A stretch of 64,000 nt of DNA from Rugosimonospora acidiphila (GCF_039543385.1 NZ_BAABJQ010000008.1:186001-250000); one strand, 5' to 3'. Positions 51,170 to 62,200 are shown, counted from the stretch's first letter. Translations and numbers: made by a program. The notes: a model not told the origin generated them from the sequence alone.

Positions 51170-52437
51170 GCGGCAACCGGTTCGGCGCAGTTTCGGACGA
51201 CGACATCGATCCACGGGCTGGGATCTGGATCGCCGAGGACATCGACAGCATCTGTACCAGCGTCAAGAACGGCTCCTGGGTTGACGGCAGCCTCGGCGCG
51301 CTCGGCGCCGGTCTGGACGGGCTTGTGCTCGTGTCCGACCCGGTCGGTGTGCTGCTCCAGTACGGCGTGGCGTGGATCATCGAGCACGTCAGGCCGCTGA
51401 CCGAGACCCTCAACTGGCTGGCCGGCGATCCCGCGCAGATCACCGCGAACACGCTGACCTGGCGCAACATTGCCGGTCAGTTGCGTCAGCAGTCCGAGGC
51501 CGTCGCCGGTGACGTGCGCCTGGACTTGTCCGCGTGGGTCGGCCAGGCCAGCGACGCGTACCGCGCTCGTTCCCGGCAACAGCAGGGCGCGCTGATCGGG
51601 CTGGCCACGGCCGCCGACACGATGGCCGCCGTCACCGAGGGCACCGGAGTGCTCATCGCCACGGTGCGGCTGCTGGTGCGCGACGCCATCGCCATGTGCG
51701 TGTCGCGGCTGATCGTCTACGCCGCCGAGGAAGGGGCGTCACTCGGGCTCGCCACACCCCTCGTGATCGAACAGGTCACCGCCACGGTGGCCGCCTGTGC
51801 GGCGAGGATCAGCCGGTACCTGAAGGCACTGCTGGCCAGTCTGCGTAGGCTCATGCCGATCATCGGGAAGCTCGAAGAGCTGATCGCGAAGCTCAACAAG
51901 CTGTTCAGCGTCCGGCACGGTGAGTCCCCCGGCGGGCCGCACGAGCCGCACGAACCCCGCCCGGGCGACCCCGGCTTCGACCCCGCCATGCAGCACGGTG
52001 CGCTCGGTGACCACTTCGAGCCCGGCGTTCACGACCCGGGCAACGAGTTCCTCCCGAAGGAGCGCGCCATCGCCGATCGGCTCGCCCAGAACGGTGAACA
52101 GGTCAACCAGCGCCCCGCCGACCACACCGTTCCCGGCCAGCCGAACCCCGATGCCATGGTCCGCACCGGACCCGACGATCCAGGGACCATCACCGAGTTC
52201 AAAACCCTGGCGGGCAAGGACGGCAGCAACAGCGTCCGCCGCAACATCCTCGACGCCGGCGGCCAGGTCCCGGATGGCGGCGGTGTCGTCCTGGACGGCC
52301 GGGCAACGAACGTGGACGAGGCCGATGCTATCCGAGGCCACGCACGGGCGCTCGGCCAAGCCGCACAAACCGGCCAGAAACTACCCACCATCGTCCGTAT
52401 CATCTTGGGCGACGGCCGCATCATCACCCTTCCTTGA
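51166..52437 (+). CDS. WxG-type polymorphic toxin with CdiA-like tRNA nuclease C-terminal domain
   Basis: A 423-residue toxin candidate. The N-terminal 230 residues are helical with LSAWVGQASDAYRARSRQQQ (a W-x-G turn) and membrane-active helices (AMCVSRLIVYAAEEG). A Pro/His/Glu-rich linker (GGPHEPHEPRPGDPGF) follows. The last 110 residues match CdiA-type C-terminal nucleases: FLPKERAIADRLAQNGEQV, PGQPNPDAMVRT (Asp329), TITEFKTLAGKDGSNSVRRN with Glu344-x-Lys346, and KLPTIVRIILGDG, giving a PD-(D/E)xK active site. It should cleave tRNA or related RNA in a competitor. GTG start overlaps the upstream stop. Confidence 0.75.
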   Translation: MSGNRFGAVSDDDIDPRAGIWIAEDIDSICTSVKNGSWVDGSLGALGAGLDGLVLVSDPVGVLLQYGVAWIIEHVRPLTETLNWLAGDPAQITANTLTWRNIAGQLRQQSEAVAGDVRLDLSAWVGQASDAYRARSRQQQGALIGLATAADTMAAVTEGTGVLIATVRLLVRDAIAMCVSRLIVYAAEEGASLGLATPLVIEQVTATVAACAARISRYLKALLASLRRLMPIIGKLEELIAKLNKLFSVRHGESPGGPHEPHEPRPGDPGFDPAMQHGALGDHFEPGVHDPGNEFLPKERAIADRLAQNGEQVNQRPADHTVPGQPNPDAMVRTGPDDPGTITEFKTLAGKDGSNSVRRNILDAGGQVPDGGGVVLDGRATNVDEADAIRGHARALGQAAQTGQKLPTIVRIILGDGRIITLP

Positions 52438-52453
52438 GGAACCAGGCGACAGC

Positions 52454-52924
52454 GTGTCGAATTTTGAACATATATTCATCAACAGCGAGCTCGAGCGTGA
52501 CCGGCTCGCCGAGCAACTCGCCGTGACCCTCGGGCTGGCTCAGACCAGGGTCGACGACAAGCTCTTCCTCGCCCGCCCGGCACACACCGCACCGGACGCC
52601 CAGACCGGCGGCGAACTGGCGATCAACGGGTTCGGCGCGTTTGCAGACGACGCCGGCGACGAGTCAGTCATCGACGGATACCGCTACGTCTGGAGCATCG
52701 CTTACACCGGGAGCGATGAGATCGCTCAGGTCGCCGAGGCGCGACAGCTTTTCGTCGAACTCGCCGAGGCGGCGTGCTGGCCGATCCTGCTCGCCCTCGG
52801 GCTCGACGTGCTCCTCGCCGCCTGGAACCCCACCGATGGCCTGACCTGGTTCTCGCCGGACACATCGGTCGACGCCGCCGACCGCGACCGGTGGCGACGC
52901 TACGCACTGCCTCGCCTGAGTTGA
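52454..52924 (+). CDS. Putative immunity protein for the adjacent nuclease toxin
   Basis: A 156-residue acidic cytosolic protein with no signal and no recognised family. Segments such as LELAEAACWPILLALGLDVL and GLTWFSPDTSVDAADRDRWR suggest a mixed alpha/beta fold. It follows the toxin by 16 bases on the same strand, and an acidic small gene at that place is the usual immunity position. GTG start with GAGGAAC upstream. The role is inferred only from position and size. Confidence 0.55.
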   Translation: MSNFEHIFINSELERDRLAEQLAVTLGLAQTRVDDKLFLARPAHTAPDAQTGGELAINGFGAFADDAGDESVIDGYRYVWSIAYTGSDEIAQVAEARQLFVELAEAACWPILLALGLDVLLAAWNPTDGLTWFSPDTSVDAADRDRWRRYALPRLS

Positions 52925-52951
52925 CCCAGCCGAGGAGCGACGACCCAGCAG

Positions 52952-52986
52952 CCCGGCGACGCCGCGCGGAGCGCGGCATAGCCGGG
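52952..52986. terminator. Hairpin between the toxin cassette and the convergent P450 gene
   Basis: GCCGCGC/GCGCGGC with a 3-base loop, inside a CCCGGC/GCCGGG outer stem; it can stop transcription from both sides. Confidence 0.6.
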
Positions 52987-53002
52987 GCGTCCCGCCGGCG
53001 GT

Positions 53003-54193
53003 TCAGACCGCGAGGGGCAGGGCGGTCAGCCGCGGGTTGACGCCACGCAACTGGTCGGGTTCGGCGAGCAGCCGCAGGTCGGGCAGCTGCTGGGCGAGCT
53101 TCTCGAACATGATGCGTCCCTGCAACCGGGCCAGCGGCGCGCCGAGGCAGAAGTGGATGCCATGCCCGAAACCGACGTGGTGCTTCGCGTCGGAGCGCGT
53201 GATGTCGAAGACGTCCGGGTCGGTGAAGACCTCCGGATCGCGGTTGGCGCCGAGCAACGACAGCGCGACGATCTCAAACGGGGGGATGGCCCCGCCGCCG
53301 AGCTCGATGCCTCGGAAGGTGTACCGCGGCGGTGCGATCTCGACCGGCCCGTCGTACCGGATGATCTCCTCGACGGCCGCGGCCGCCCGCGACGGGTCGT
53401 CCTTCAGCAGCTGCCACTGGTCGGGGTTGCTGAGCAGCGCCAGGATGCCGTTGGCGATGAGGTCGACGGATGTCTCCTGCCCGGCCACCAGCAGGAGCTG
53501 GATCATCGCGACGAGTTCGTCGCGGTCGAGCGAGTCGCCGGCGATCTGCAGCGCGACGAGCGCGGAGAGCAGGTCGTCCTGGGGATCCGCGCGGCGCTTG
53601 GCGGCGAGGTCGTCGAGGTAGGCCGCGAACTGCTCGGACGCCACCGCCCACGCGCGCCCACCCGAGATCATCGCCCGGGACCAGCCCCGGAATCGCTCGC
53701 GGTCTTCCGCTGGTATCCCAACGAGGTCGGCGATGACCCCGACCGGTACCGGGTGGCCGAGGTCGGCGACCCCGTCGACGGTGCCACGCTGCCGGGCGTC
53801 GGCCAGCAGCCCGTCGATCAGCGCCTCGATCCTGGTCTCCAGGCGGGCAACGGTCCGGGCCGTGAATGCCGTGTTGATGAAGCCGCGCAGCCGGGTGTGG
53901 TCGGGCGGATCGAGGCAGATGAGCTGGCGGGAGTCGAGGCGTTCGGCCTCGCTGACCAGTACCCGGGCCGGCGCTGGATCCGACTGGTGCCGGCGGACCT
54001 CATGGCCCAGGTCCGGGTGGCGCAGGCCCGCATGCACATCGGCGTGCCTGGCCAGGACCCAGAACCGTTGGCCGGAGTTCGGGTCCGTCTGCGGTACCGG
54101 TTCGCCGGCCTCGCGCACCCGCGCGTAGAAGGCGTGGCGGTCGAGGCGCGCCGCCTCACTCCACAGTTCGTGGGGTTCGAAATCCACTGCCAT
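53003..54193 (-). CDS. Cytochrome P450
   Basis: A 396-residue bacterial class I P450. The I-helix oxygen-activation motif reads LLVAGQETSVDLI, the ExxR pair is in VEEIIRYDGPVE and the heme-binding loop is FGHGIHFCLGAPLARLQG, with the Cys thiolate. It hydroxylates an unknown substrate using ferredoxin and reductase from elsewhere. The start is placed at MAVDFEPHELWS, which begins the conserved region; the longer frame to 54343 has no homologous look. No redox partner gene is adjacent. Confidence 0.9.
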   Translation of the reverse strand: MAVDFEPHELWSEAARLDRHAFYARVREAGEPVPQTDPNSGQRFWVLARHADVHAGLRHPDLGHEVRRHQSDPAPARVLVSEAERLDSRQLICLDPPDHTRLRGFINTAFTARTVARLETRIEALIDGLLADARQRGTVDGVADLGHPVPVGVIADLVGIPAEDRERFRGWSRAMISGGRAWAVASEQFAAYLDDLAAKRRADPQDDLLSALVALQIAGDSLDRDELVAMIQLLLVAGQETSVDLIANGILALLSNPDQWQLLKDDPSRAAAAVEEIIRYDGPVEIAPPRYTFRGIELGGGAIPPFEIVALSLLGANRDPEVFTDPDVFDITRSDAKHHVGFGHGIHFCLGAPLARLQGRIMFEKLAQQLPDLRLLAEPDQLRGVNPRLTALPLAV

Positions 54194-54383
54194 CTGCCGG
54201 TACACCACTCTCCACGACGCGACCCTGCCGTGACTGTCCTCGCGGCCGCCCAGGTACGCGCGGACGATTGCACGACTGGTCACGGCGCCAAGTTCATCGA
54301 CGGCCGATGGGATCGTTATTCGCGACCACGGTCCAGCCAGCAACTGCGTACGTCACTGGCAACGAAGGTTTGTAAGTGGAACT

Positions 54384-54399
54384 TTGTTAACGGTAACAA
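54384..54399. promoter_or_regulatory. Palindrome TTGTTA-ACGG-TAACAA
   Basis: A 6-bp perfect inverted repeat about 190 bases before the P450 start, in an AT-rich patch. It resembles LacI or TetR-type operator sites. Confidence 0.45.
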
Positions 54400-55197
54400 T
54401 CGAGAACGCTAGTCAGGTCTCCGCCGGCTGTCAAGGGTCGCGGAATATCTCAATTCCACCAAATCGCTGCTGGGGCGGTAATGCGTGCGGGCCGTCTGCC
54501 GCGCCGGGCCATCCGTTGATGACGGGATGGAAAGGCGAGGGCCATTATCGACGGCCATAAGGGAAACGGGCCGCGCGTTCGCGACTGTGCCAGGGGGCGG
54601 TCTTACTTCACATGGTCCGCGGCGCGTAGCGCTTCATCGAGCGCGGAGTATCGGTAGTAACTTCACCCGATTGCACCAGGGATTGAACCTGATAAGGAAG
54701 TCGATAAATGCTTTCGGTGCGAGCGGGACCGAAATGCGCGAGAGCGGAACGAACGAGCTCTCTGTCGCGTTGCGCGAGCGCGAACAACACGGTTGATCTG
54801 GGTCGGGTTCCCGAAGGCATGTCCAGTCGCGAGCTTGCCGTCGTTGGTACGGTGGCCGTCCGGACACATCGAAGAGGACTGTCTGAATGTGGGTCGATCT
54901 CGGCGACGGCGATCCACGGCCGGGCTTGCCGCGCATCGAGACGGAACTGTTGCCAGAGCCGAGCTGTCTGGGCCGAGGAATTCGCATTTTGGCTGAGAGC
55001 GCCTCGCACCATCGCGTTTCTGGCTATTGCACCGGTCGAGTCTGGTTAGCCTTCCGATTCGGCAGTACACGCAAGATCAGGTTTACGGCAAATTCATTTG
55101 CCGCTGATTCACTCCGACTGCCAAACCAGCTAGCCGGGTGAGGTCGAGCCATGCCCGCTCGACGCCAGCTCGGACGCAACGCGAGGAGTACAGCCAG
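54400..55197. other. 800-bp gene-free stretch
   Basis: Neither strand shows a recognisable family. Base composition is lower in GC than the neighbours, and two palindromes bracket the region. Confidence 0.45.
55086..55103. promoter_or_regulatory. 18-bp palindrome CGGCAAATTCATTTGCCG
   Basis: Two perfect 8-bp arms (CGGCAAAT and ATTTGCCG) around a 2-base centre, about 95 bases before the phospholipase C start. A likely operator. Confidence 0.5.
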
Positions 55198-57339
55198 ATG
55201 GCCCCGAGCAAGGACGCCCGCCGCGATCGTCTCGCATCGATCGCCAGGCCAGGATTGAGCCGTCGCGGTTTCCTGACGGCCAGTGCCGCTGTTCTCGGTA
55301 CCGGCGCGCTGGGCGGGTGGCTGGCCAACTCGGCCGCGGCGGCGGCCAACGGGCTCGGGACCGGCTCCAGCCCTGGGACGACCCCGTCGGGCCTGACGGG
55401 CACGCTCGCCGACATCAAGCATGTCGTGGTGCTCGTGCAGGAGAACCGCAGCTTCGATCACTACTACGGGATGGTTCCCGGGGTGCGTGGTTTCGGGGAC
55501 AAGCAGGCACTGACCTTCCAGAACGGGCTCAGCGTCTTCCACCAGCCGGACCCGTCCCGATCGGACGGCGGCTACCTGCTGCCCTTCCGGCTGGTTTCGG
55601 GGAAGGTGAACGCGCTCGGGATGAACTCGTTGCCGCACGGCTGGGCAACCGACGGCGTCCCGATGTGGAACAAGGGCGCGTGGAACGCCTGGACGACGTA
55701 CAAGACCCCGCAGACCATGGGGTACTTCACCGAGGACGACATTCCCTGGCACTGGGCGCTGGTCAACAACTGGACGATCTGCGACCACAACCACTGCTCG
55801 TTCAACGGCTCCACCGACCCGAACCGCTTCTACGTGTGGAGCGGAACGATCGACCCGAACGGCGTCGCCGGTGGTCCGGAGCTGAGCAACCCGCCCTCCG
55901 GTAACCCGTCCTGGACATCGATCTACGACCTGATGCAGGACGCCGGTGTCGACTGGCGGGCCATGGCGGCAGCGGGCGACGCCAACGACATGGGGGCGCG
56001 ATCGTTCGCCCGCATCCACGCGGCAGCCACGTCGACGGACCCCGCGGTACGCGACCAGGCCGTGCGGGCGAAGTTGGTCGACTCCCCGCCGCTGGTCCTG
56101 CTGCCCAACGCCACCGACCCGGCCAACATCGACATAATCCTGGCCGACTTCATCGAGGCCTGTGCGAACAACACCCTGCCCGAGGTGGCGTTCATCAACT
56201 CGGGCAACGGCTGGGACGAACACCCGGCGAGCACCGATCGGGGAATGGCCTTCACCTACCGGGTGATCCAGGCGATGGCCTCCAACCCAGACGTCTGGAA
56301 CTCCACGCTGTTGATTACCACCTACGACGAGAACGACGGGCTGTTCGACCACGTCCTGCCGCCGATGGCCGAACTCGGCACCACGGACGAGTTCGTCAAG
56401 GGCAATCCGCTGGGCCCCGGCGGCCGGGTCCCCCTGATGCTGATCTCGCCGTGGACCCGGCACAACGGCGGCGCCGTCTGCTCCGAGGTCTTCGACCACA
56501 CCTCGGTGACGCAGTTCCTCGAGGTGTGGCTGCAGCAGGCGCGCGGGAAGACGATCCACAACCCGAACATCACCGACTGGCGACGCACCGTCTGCGGCGA
56601 TCTCCTGTCCGGGTTCGACTTCGCGAATCCCGACTTCTCGGTGCCCGAACTGCCCGACGCCACCGTGCTGGTCGCGGCCGTGGCCGCGGACCAGAAGCTG
56701 CCGACCGCCGCGCCTCCGCCGGTCGGATCGCAGAGCATGCCCGTGCCGGCGGCAGAGGACCCGTCGAGCCGGCGGGTGCGGCGTCCCGTTCCGTACGCGC
56801 AGAACGCGGTGATGTCGGCGGACGGTTCGACGGGCGCCGTGACGGTGACCCTGTCGAACGACGGTGACTCCGGCTGCAGCCTGCTGGTCTACCCGGACGC
56901 GTACCTGCCGCTGCGCGCTACGCCGTACACGGTGGTGAAGGGGACGCCTCGTACCCACGTCTGGGACTCGAGGGTGACCAGCGGCCAGTACGCGATGTCG
57001 ATCTACGGCCCGGACCGGTTCATCCGCTCCTTCGCCGGGTCGGTGCGGCACGAGGGCATGAGCATCGGCGCGGCACCGACCGCGACCTCGGAACTGGTGA
57101 CCGGGGCCAACCGGGTGCTGCGGATCCACCTGGGCAACGAAGGCCTGAACCAGGTCGTCTTCAACCTGACCCCGAACGACTACGCGGGCACGGCGCAGAC
57201 CGTGGTCGTCGCGGGCGGCGCCACCTCGACGGTGGACTGGCCGACCGACCAGGACGGCTACTACGACGTGATCATCACCGACACCTCGGACAGCGGGTTC
57301 CGACACCGCTACGCGGGGCGCGTCAACGCGACTGCTTGA
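55198..57339 (+). CDS. Secreted phosphocholine-specific phospholipase C
   Basis: A 713-residue Tat substrate (SRRGFLTASAAVLGTGALGG). The phosphoesterase domain starts IKHVVVLVQENRSFDHYYGM, the diagnostic motif of the family, and carries CDHNHCSFNGSTDPNRFYVW, NSGNGWDEHPASTDRGM and TTYDENDGLFDHVLPP with metal- and phosphate-binding His and Asp residues. Two C-terminal DUF756 domains follow (SNDGDSGCSLLVYPDAYLPL and HLGNEGLNQVVFNLTPNDYA). The enzyme releases phosphocholine from phosphatidylcholine outside the cell. ATG behind GAGGAG. Confidence 0.9.
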   Translation: MAPSKDARRDRLASIARPGLSRRGFLTASAAVLGTGALGGWLANSAAAAANGLGTGSSPGTTPSGLTGTLADIKHVVVLVQENRSFDHYYGMVPGVRGFGDKQALTFQNGLSVFHQPDPSRSDGGYLLPFRLVSGKVNALGMNSLPHGWATDGVPMWNKGAWNAWTTYKTPQTMGYFTEDDIPWHWALVNNWTICDHNHCSFNGSTDPNRFYVWSGTIDPNGVAGGPELSNPPSGNPSWTSIYDLMQDAGVDWRAMAAAGDANDMGARSFARIHAAATSTDPAVRDQAVRAKLVDSPPLVLLPNATDPANIDIILADFIEACANNTLPEVAFINSGNGWDEHPASTDRGMAFTYRVIQAMASNPDVWNSTLLITTYDENDGLFDHVLPPMAELGTTDEFVKGNPLGPGGRVPLMLISPWTRHNGGAVCSEVFDHTSVTQFLEVWLQQARGKTIHNPNITDWRRTVCGDLLSGFDFANPDFSVPELPDATVLVAAVAADQKLPTAAPPPVGSQSMPVPAAEDPSSRRVRRPVPYAQNAVMSADGSTGAVTVTLSNDGDSGCSLLVYPDAYLPLRATPYTVVKGTPRTHVWDSRVTSGQYAMSIYGPDRFIRSFAGSVRHEGMSIGAAPTATSELVTGANRVLRIHLGNEGLNQVVFNLTPNDYAGTAQTVVVAGGATSTVDWPTDQDGYYDVIITDTSDSGFRHRYAGRVNATA

Positions 57340-57412
57340 TCAACGGTGACCATCCACCGAAAGCCCGACCGCATTCCGTTCCGCCCGATAATGCACCGAC
57401 CGGAGAATTGAA

Positions 57413-59272
57413 GTGCCTGTTCCGAAGTCTCGGCTACTGCGCGTAGCTGGTTCAGCGATTGCGGTGGCCGCCACGTGCAGCGTCCTCGTCGGCGCGGCAT
57501 ACGCGTCGCAGTCCGGTTCCTCCGCCGACGGCGGATTCGCCGTCGACGCCCTGACAGCGGCGCAGGTGCCGCAGGGGGGCGTCGTCTCACAGCCGGTGCG
57601 TGGGCTGTGGACCGGTGATCAACCCCTGAGCTTCGTCAAGGTCGCTGGCCCGGACTGGCTGAGCGTCACCTCCGAGGGCGTCGTGACCGGCACCGTGCCG
57701 AGCGATGTCTCGAACCAGTCGGTAGTGGTCACCGTGCAAGCGGCGGGACAGTCGTCGTCGGATTCGCTGCAGGTCGTCGTCCCGGTGCTGGCCGGCGGAG
57801 CGGCGCAGCATCTGGAGGTTGCCAGCTTGAACCTCGATGACGCCGGCGCGAACGCGGCCTCGGGCGCGGAGCAGAAGGTGCTGAGCACGATCGCCGGCGA
57901 AGGTATCCAGGTCCTCGGCGTTCAGGAGTCGGGCGCGTTCGAGGCCAGCGAACTGGCGAACGAACTGGGCTGGCACTCCTGGCAGGCCACCGCCTCGCAG
58001 GGCAGCGGAGATCTGGGCATCGTCAGCGCGTATCCGATCAGCAACGTGACCCCGCCGACGGCGAGTGTCCCGGCCGCGGCGGTGACGCTGGACGTGAACG
58101 GAGCGCCGGTTCGGGTCTGGGTGACCCATCTGGACGAGAGCGACTACGGCCCCACCAGGGCCTGCTCCGGAGCGACCGACGTCGTGACGCACGAGCTGGG
58201 CACGACCCGTTACGCACAAGCACAGGCCGTGGCGTCTGCGATGGGCGCGGACGTCACCGCCGCCGCTGGCAGCGGAACGCCGGTGATCATGCTCGGCGAT
58301 CTGGCCTCTCCGTCGGGCTCGGACTGGACGAGCGCGACCTCGGCCGCGCACTGCAACGCGGGAGCGGTGAACTGGCCCGTGCCCGCCGCGTTCGACAGCG
58401 CCGGGCTGACGGACTCGTTCCGCGTGGCGAACCCCGACCCGACGACCGACGCCGGCCCGACCTGGCCGTCGGTGGCCGCCGACAGCACCGAGGGCCCGGC
58501 CGATCGCATCGACTACGTCGACTACGCGGGCGGGCTCACCGTGCTGGGCGCCGAGTCGTACTACACCGGTTGGACCGGCCCCGGAGGACCCTCCACGGAC
58601 TGGCCGTCCGATCACGCCGCCGCCGTGACGCTGTTCCAGCTGCCGGCGACCGCCCTGACGACTCCACCGTCGACCGTACCGACGACCTCCCCGTCGACCG
58701 CGCCGACGACCTCCAACCCGGTCAACACCAAGCCACAGAAGTTCACCGCCGGCACGGCGACGATCGCCGGGACAGCGCAGGTCGGCAGCACCGTGACCGC
58801 GTCCGTCACCGGCTTCGCGCCGACGCCGAGCACGTACAGCTACCAGTGGCTGCGCAACGGCGCCGCGATCAGCGGCGCGACCAAGCCGACCTATGCGGTG
58901 GTCGCGGCCGACGACGCAACGAAACTGACCGTGCGGGTGACCGCCTCCGCCACCGGCTTCACCAGCAAGGCGGTGACCTCGGTCGCCAGCCGAGTCGTTG
59001 ACGGCCAGTTCGCATCCCCGCCCAAACCGAAGATCACCGGCACGGCGGTCCACGGCCAAACCCTCACGGCCACCACCGCGGCGTGGAGCCCGAAGCCGTC
59101 CCTGACCTACCAGTGGTACGCGGACGGGAACGCGATCAAGAGCGCGACCACAGCGAGCTACAAGGTCGCCGCGAAGTTCGAGGGTGAACGGCTCACGGTG
59201 AGTGTCACCGGCAGCAAGGCCGGCTACGCCACCGTCACCGTGACTTCGGCACAGACGGGGGTCGTGAAATGA
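57413..59272 (+). CDS. Secreted endonuclease/exonuclease/phosphatase-fold protein with Ig-like tail
   Basis: A 619-residue exported protein with signal peptide ending near AAYASQ. A putative-Ig segment (SFVKVAGPDWLSVTSEGVVT) precedes the EEP domain (about 140-410): VASLNLDDAGAN, GIQVLGVQES, MLGDLASPSGSDWTS and the closing WPSDHAAAVTLFQL with the catalytic His. A Thr/Pro-rich linker leads to two A271-type repeats (AGTAQVGSTVTASVTGFAPT, GTAVHGQTLTATTAAWSPKP). It could be a nuclease or phosphodiesterase of lipids. GTG behind GGAGA; its stop overlaps the next start (ATGA). Confidence 0.8.
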   Translation: MPVPKSRLLRVAGSAIAVAATCSVLVGAAYASQSGSSADGGFAVDALTAAQVPQGGVVSQPVRGLWTGDQPLSFVKVAGPDWLSVTSEGVVTGTVPSDVSNQSVVVTVQAAGQSSSDSLQVVVPVLAGGAAQHLEVASLNLDDAGANAASGAEQKVLSTIAGEGIQVLGVQESGAFEASELANELGWHSWQATASQGSGDLGIVSAYPISNVTPPTASVPAAAVTLDVNGAPVRVWVTHLDESDYGPTRACSGATDVVTHELGTTRYAQAQAVASAMGADVTAAAGSGTPVIMLGDLASPSGSDWTSATSAAHCNAGAVNWPVPAAFDSAGLTDSFRVANPDPTTDAGPTWPSVAADSTEGPADRIDYVDYAGGLTVLGAESYYTGWTGPGGPSTDWPSDHAAAVTLFQLPATALTTPPSTVPTTSPSTAPTTSNPVNTKPQKFTAGTATIAGTAQVGSTVTASVTGFAPTPSTYSYQWLRNGAAISGATKPTYAVVAADDATKLTVRVTASATGFTSKAVTSVASRVVDGQFASPPKPKITGTAVHGQTLTATTAAWSPKPSLTYQWYADGNAIKSATTASYKVAAKFEGERLTVSVTGSKAGYATVTVTSAQTGVVK

Positions 59273-62200
59273 GGTCCTTCAACGTTCGCGCCCTCCTCGC
59301 CGGGCTCGCGGTCAGCGCGCTTGCCGTGACGGGCGTGGTGGCACTGCCCGGACCGGACGCCCTGGCGGACACCATCGCCGGAGTCAGCGGCAGCGGCACC
59401 GCCGCCGACCCGTACCTCATCGACAGCGCGGCCGGCCTCGACGCCGCCGCGGCCGCCGTCAACGCCGACACCGCGCACACCGGTGCGGCGATCGCGAGCT
59501 ACCGGCTGCGCACCGATGTCGACTACGCGGGCAAGACCTTCGCCGACTTCACCTGGTTCGGCGGCACGTTCGACGGCAACGGGCACACGATCAGCAACCT
59601 GGTGAACACGGTCACGGTGACCGGGACCACCGCCGCGAGCGCCGTGTTCTACACGCTGAGCGGCGCGACGGTGCAGAACCTGACGCTCGACGCGGTGAGC
59701 ACCGTGCCGCCCGACCAGTCGGCCAGCGACTCCTATCCGGTCGCCGCGCTCGCCGGGACCGTGACCAGTTCGACCATCACCGGCGTCGGCCTGATCGACT
59801 CGACCGTCTCCGTGACCACCGGGAGCACCAGCGCCGCGCTGGCCGGACTCGTCGACACGGTGGCAGGCACCCAGGCCGCCCCGAGCACGATCAGCAACAA
59901 CTACCTCAGCGGCACGACGGTGACCGGACTGAAGTACGTCGGCGCCCTGGTAGCCAACGTGGGGTCGAACTCGACGGTCTCGGACAATTTCGTCTCGGCC
60001 GCGGTCAGCAACACCGCCAGCGGGGCCGGCGAAACGGCGACCCTGCTCGTGCGCAGCATCACGGGCACCGCGGGTGTCGCGATCCGGGACAACGTCATCC
60101 ACTCCGGCTCGATCACGCGCTCCTTCGGCTCGAGCGCCTACAACGGCGGCTGGGTCAGTGGATCCTCCGCCGGCACCGGCATCACGATCTCGAACAATCT
60201 GGTCAACGCCAACAACAGCCTCAACATCGCGGCCGACGCCAAACTCGGGCTGACCGCCAGCCCGATCGCCGTACCCGCGGACTGGCCGTACGGCAGCAGC
60301 TTCGCCATCGGCTGGAGCGGCAATCACCCCTACGACTACACCAACTGCACGGGCACGGCCGACCCCGTCACCGGCAGCAAGTGCTGGACCATCGGTGACA
60401 ACGGCACGTACACCGATCCGTCCGCACTCGCGACGCAGGCCACCTATGACGGCAGCGGCGACGGCCTCGGCTGGGACTTCACCAAGACCTGGACGTGGGA
60501 CACCACCGCCCAGCATCCGGTGCTGTCGCGGGCGCCCAAGGTGACCACGACGACGCAGAGCATCACCGTCACGCAGGGCTCGCAGCTGGACGCCGCCGCC
60601 CTGGAGTCGAAGGCCGGAGCGAGCATCGACAAGGGCACGCTGTCGGCCGATCTGAGTGGCGTGGACACGGCCACCGCCGGCACCCAGACGGCGTACCTCA
60701 TCGGCACCGCGGACGGTTTCACGACCACCGTGCCGATCACGGTGACGGTGACGGTGCCGACCGCGGGTCCGACCCTCTCGGTCCCGATCACCACGATCTC
60801 GGTGCCCGCGGGTGCGATGCCGACGGCGGCTCAGATCCTGGCGGCTACTCAGGCCACGACCGACAAGGGCACGCTCGGCGTCGACTTCGGCACGCTGGGC
60901 GCCGCCGACTTCGCCACGCCCGGGGCCACGAACACGGTGAACGTCACCGCGTCGTTCAACGGCCTGTCGGCCACGCCGGTGCCGGTGACGGTCAACGTCA
61001 CGCTGGCCGGGAGCGGGACCGCGGCTGACCCCTACCAGCTCGGTTCGGCCGCGGATCTCGACTACGCCACGGCCACGATCAACGCCGACGCGGCCCGTAC
61101 CGGTGCCGCGATGGCGCACTACGCGTTGAGCGCGGACATCGACTACGGCGGCAAGACCTTCGCCGGCATCACCTGGTTCGGTGGGACGTTCGACGGAGCC
61201 GGACACACCATCAGCAACCTGGTGAACCCGACCTCCACCGACACCGCGCCGGTCACCGCGATGTTCACGACCGACACCGGAACGATTGAGAACCTGGTGC
61301 TCTCGCACCTGACCTCGAACGTGACCTGTGCCGGCGGCGCGACCTACTACGACGCCGGGGTCGTCAACAGCCTGAGCGGCGGCACGCTGAGTGGTGTCGA
61401 ACTGATCGACTCGTCCGTGGTCATGACCACCGGCGCGTGCGCCACGAACTCGTTCGTGGGCGGCCTGGTCCGCATCACCTCGGGCGCCGCGACGATCACG
61501 AACAACCTGGTGTGGAACAGCACCATCGGCGGCAACAAGTACGCGGGTGGCATCGCGGCCGCGCCGGCCAATGGCGCCGTCATCACCAACAACTTGGTCA
61601 ACGCCACCATCTACCAGCCCACCAGCGGTGCCGGTGCCACCGTCGGCGGCGTCGACGCGGTGCCCGCGGGCACGGTGACCACCACCGGCAACGTCATCTT
61701 CGGCGGCTCGGTGACCGCCGGTACGGGTACGACCCCGGCGACCGGCGGAACCCACACCGTCAACGCCATCGCCGCGGGCGCGACGAGCCCGACGAACCTG
61801 GTCAGCTCGAACGCCGCCATCCAGCCGTCCACCAACGGCAATAACACGCCACCCAGCAACGGCACGCCCGTCAGCGCCACCGACCTCGCCAAGCAATCGA
61901 CCTACGAGGGCGCCGGCTGGGACTTCACGGGCGGCGCCACGCCGTGGGCGTGGGACGCCATCGACAACCACCCCGTGCTGCGCACCGCGCCGCTGTTGCA
62001 GCTGACCGGCACGGTCCAGTTCAGCTACGCGGTCGGCGCCGAGTCGGCTGCGCAGGCGAAGGCCGCGATCCTGGCCGCCGCCGCACCGGTTGTCGACCAG
62101 CAGGGCGCATCCCCGGTCTACGACGTGGATCTGTCCGGCGTCGACTTCGGCACCGCCGGGACCTACCCGGCCGAGGTGACCGCCACCGACGGCGGCGTCG

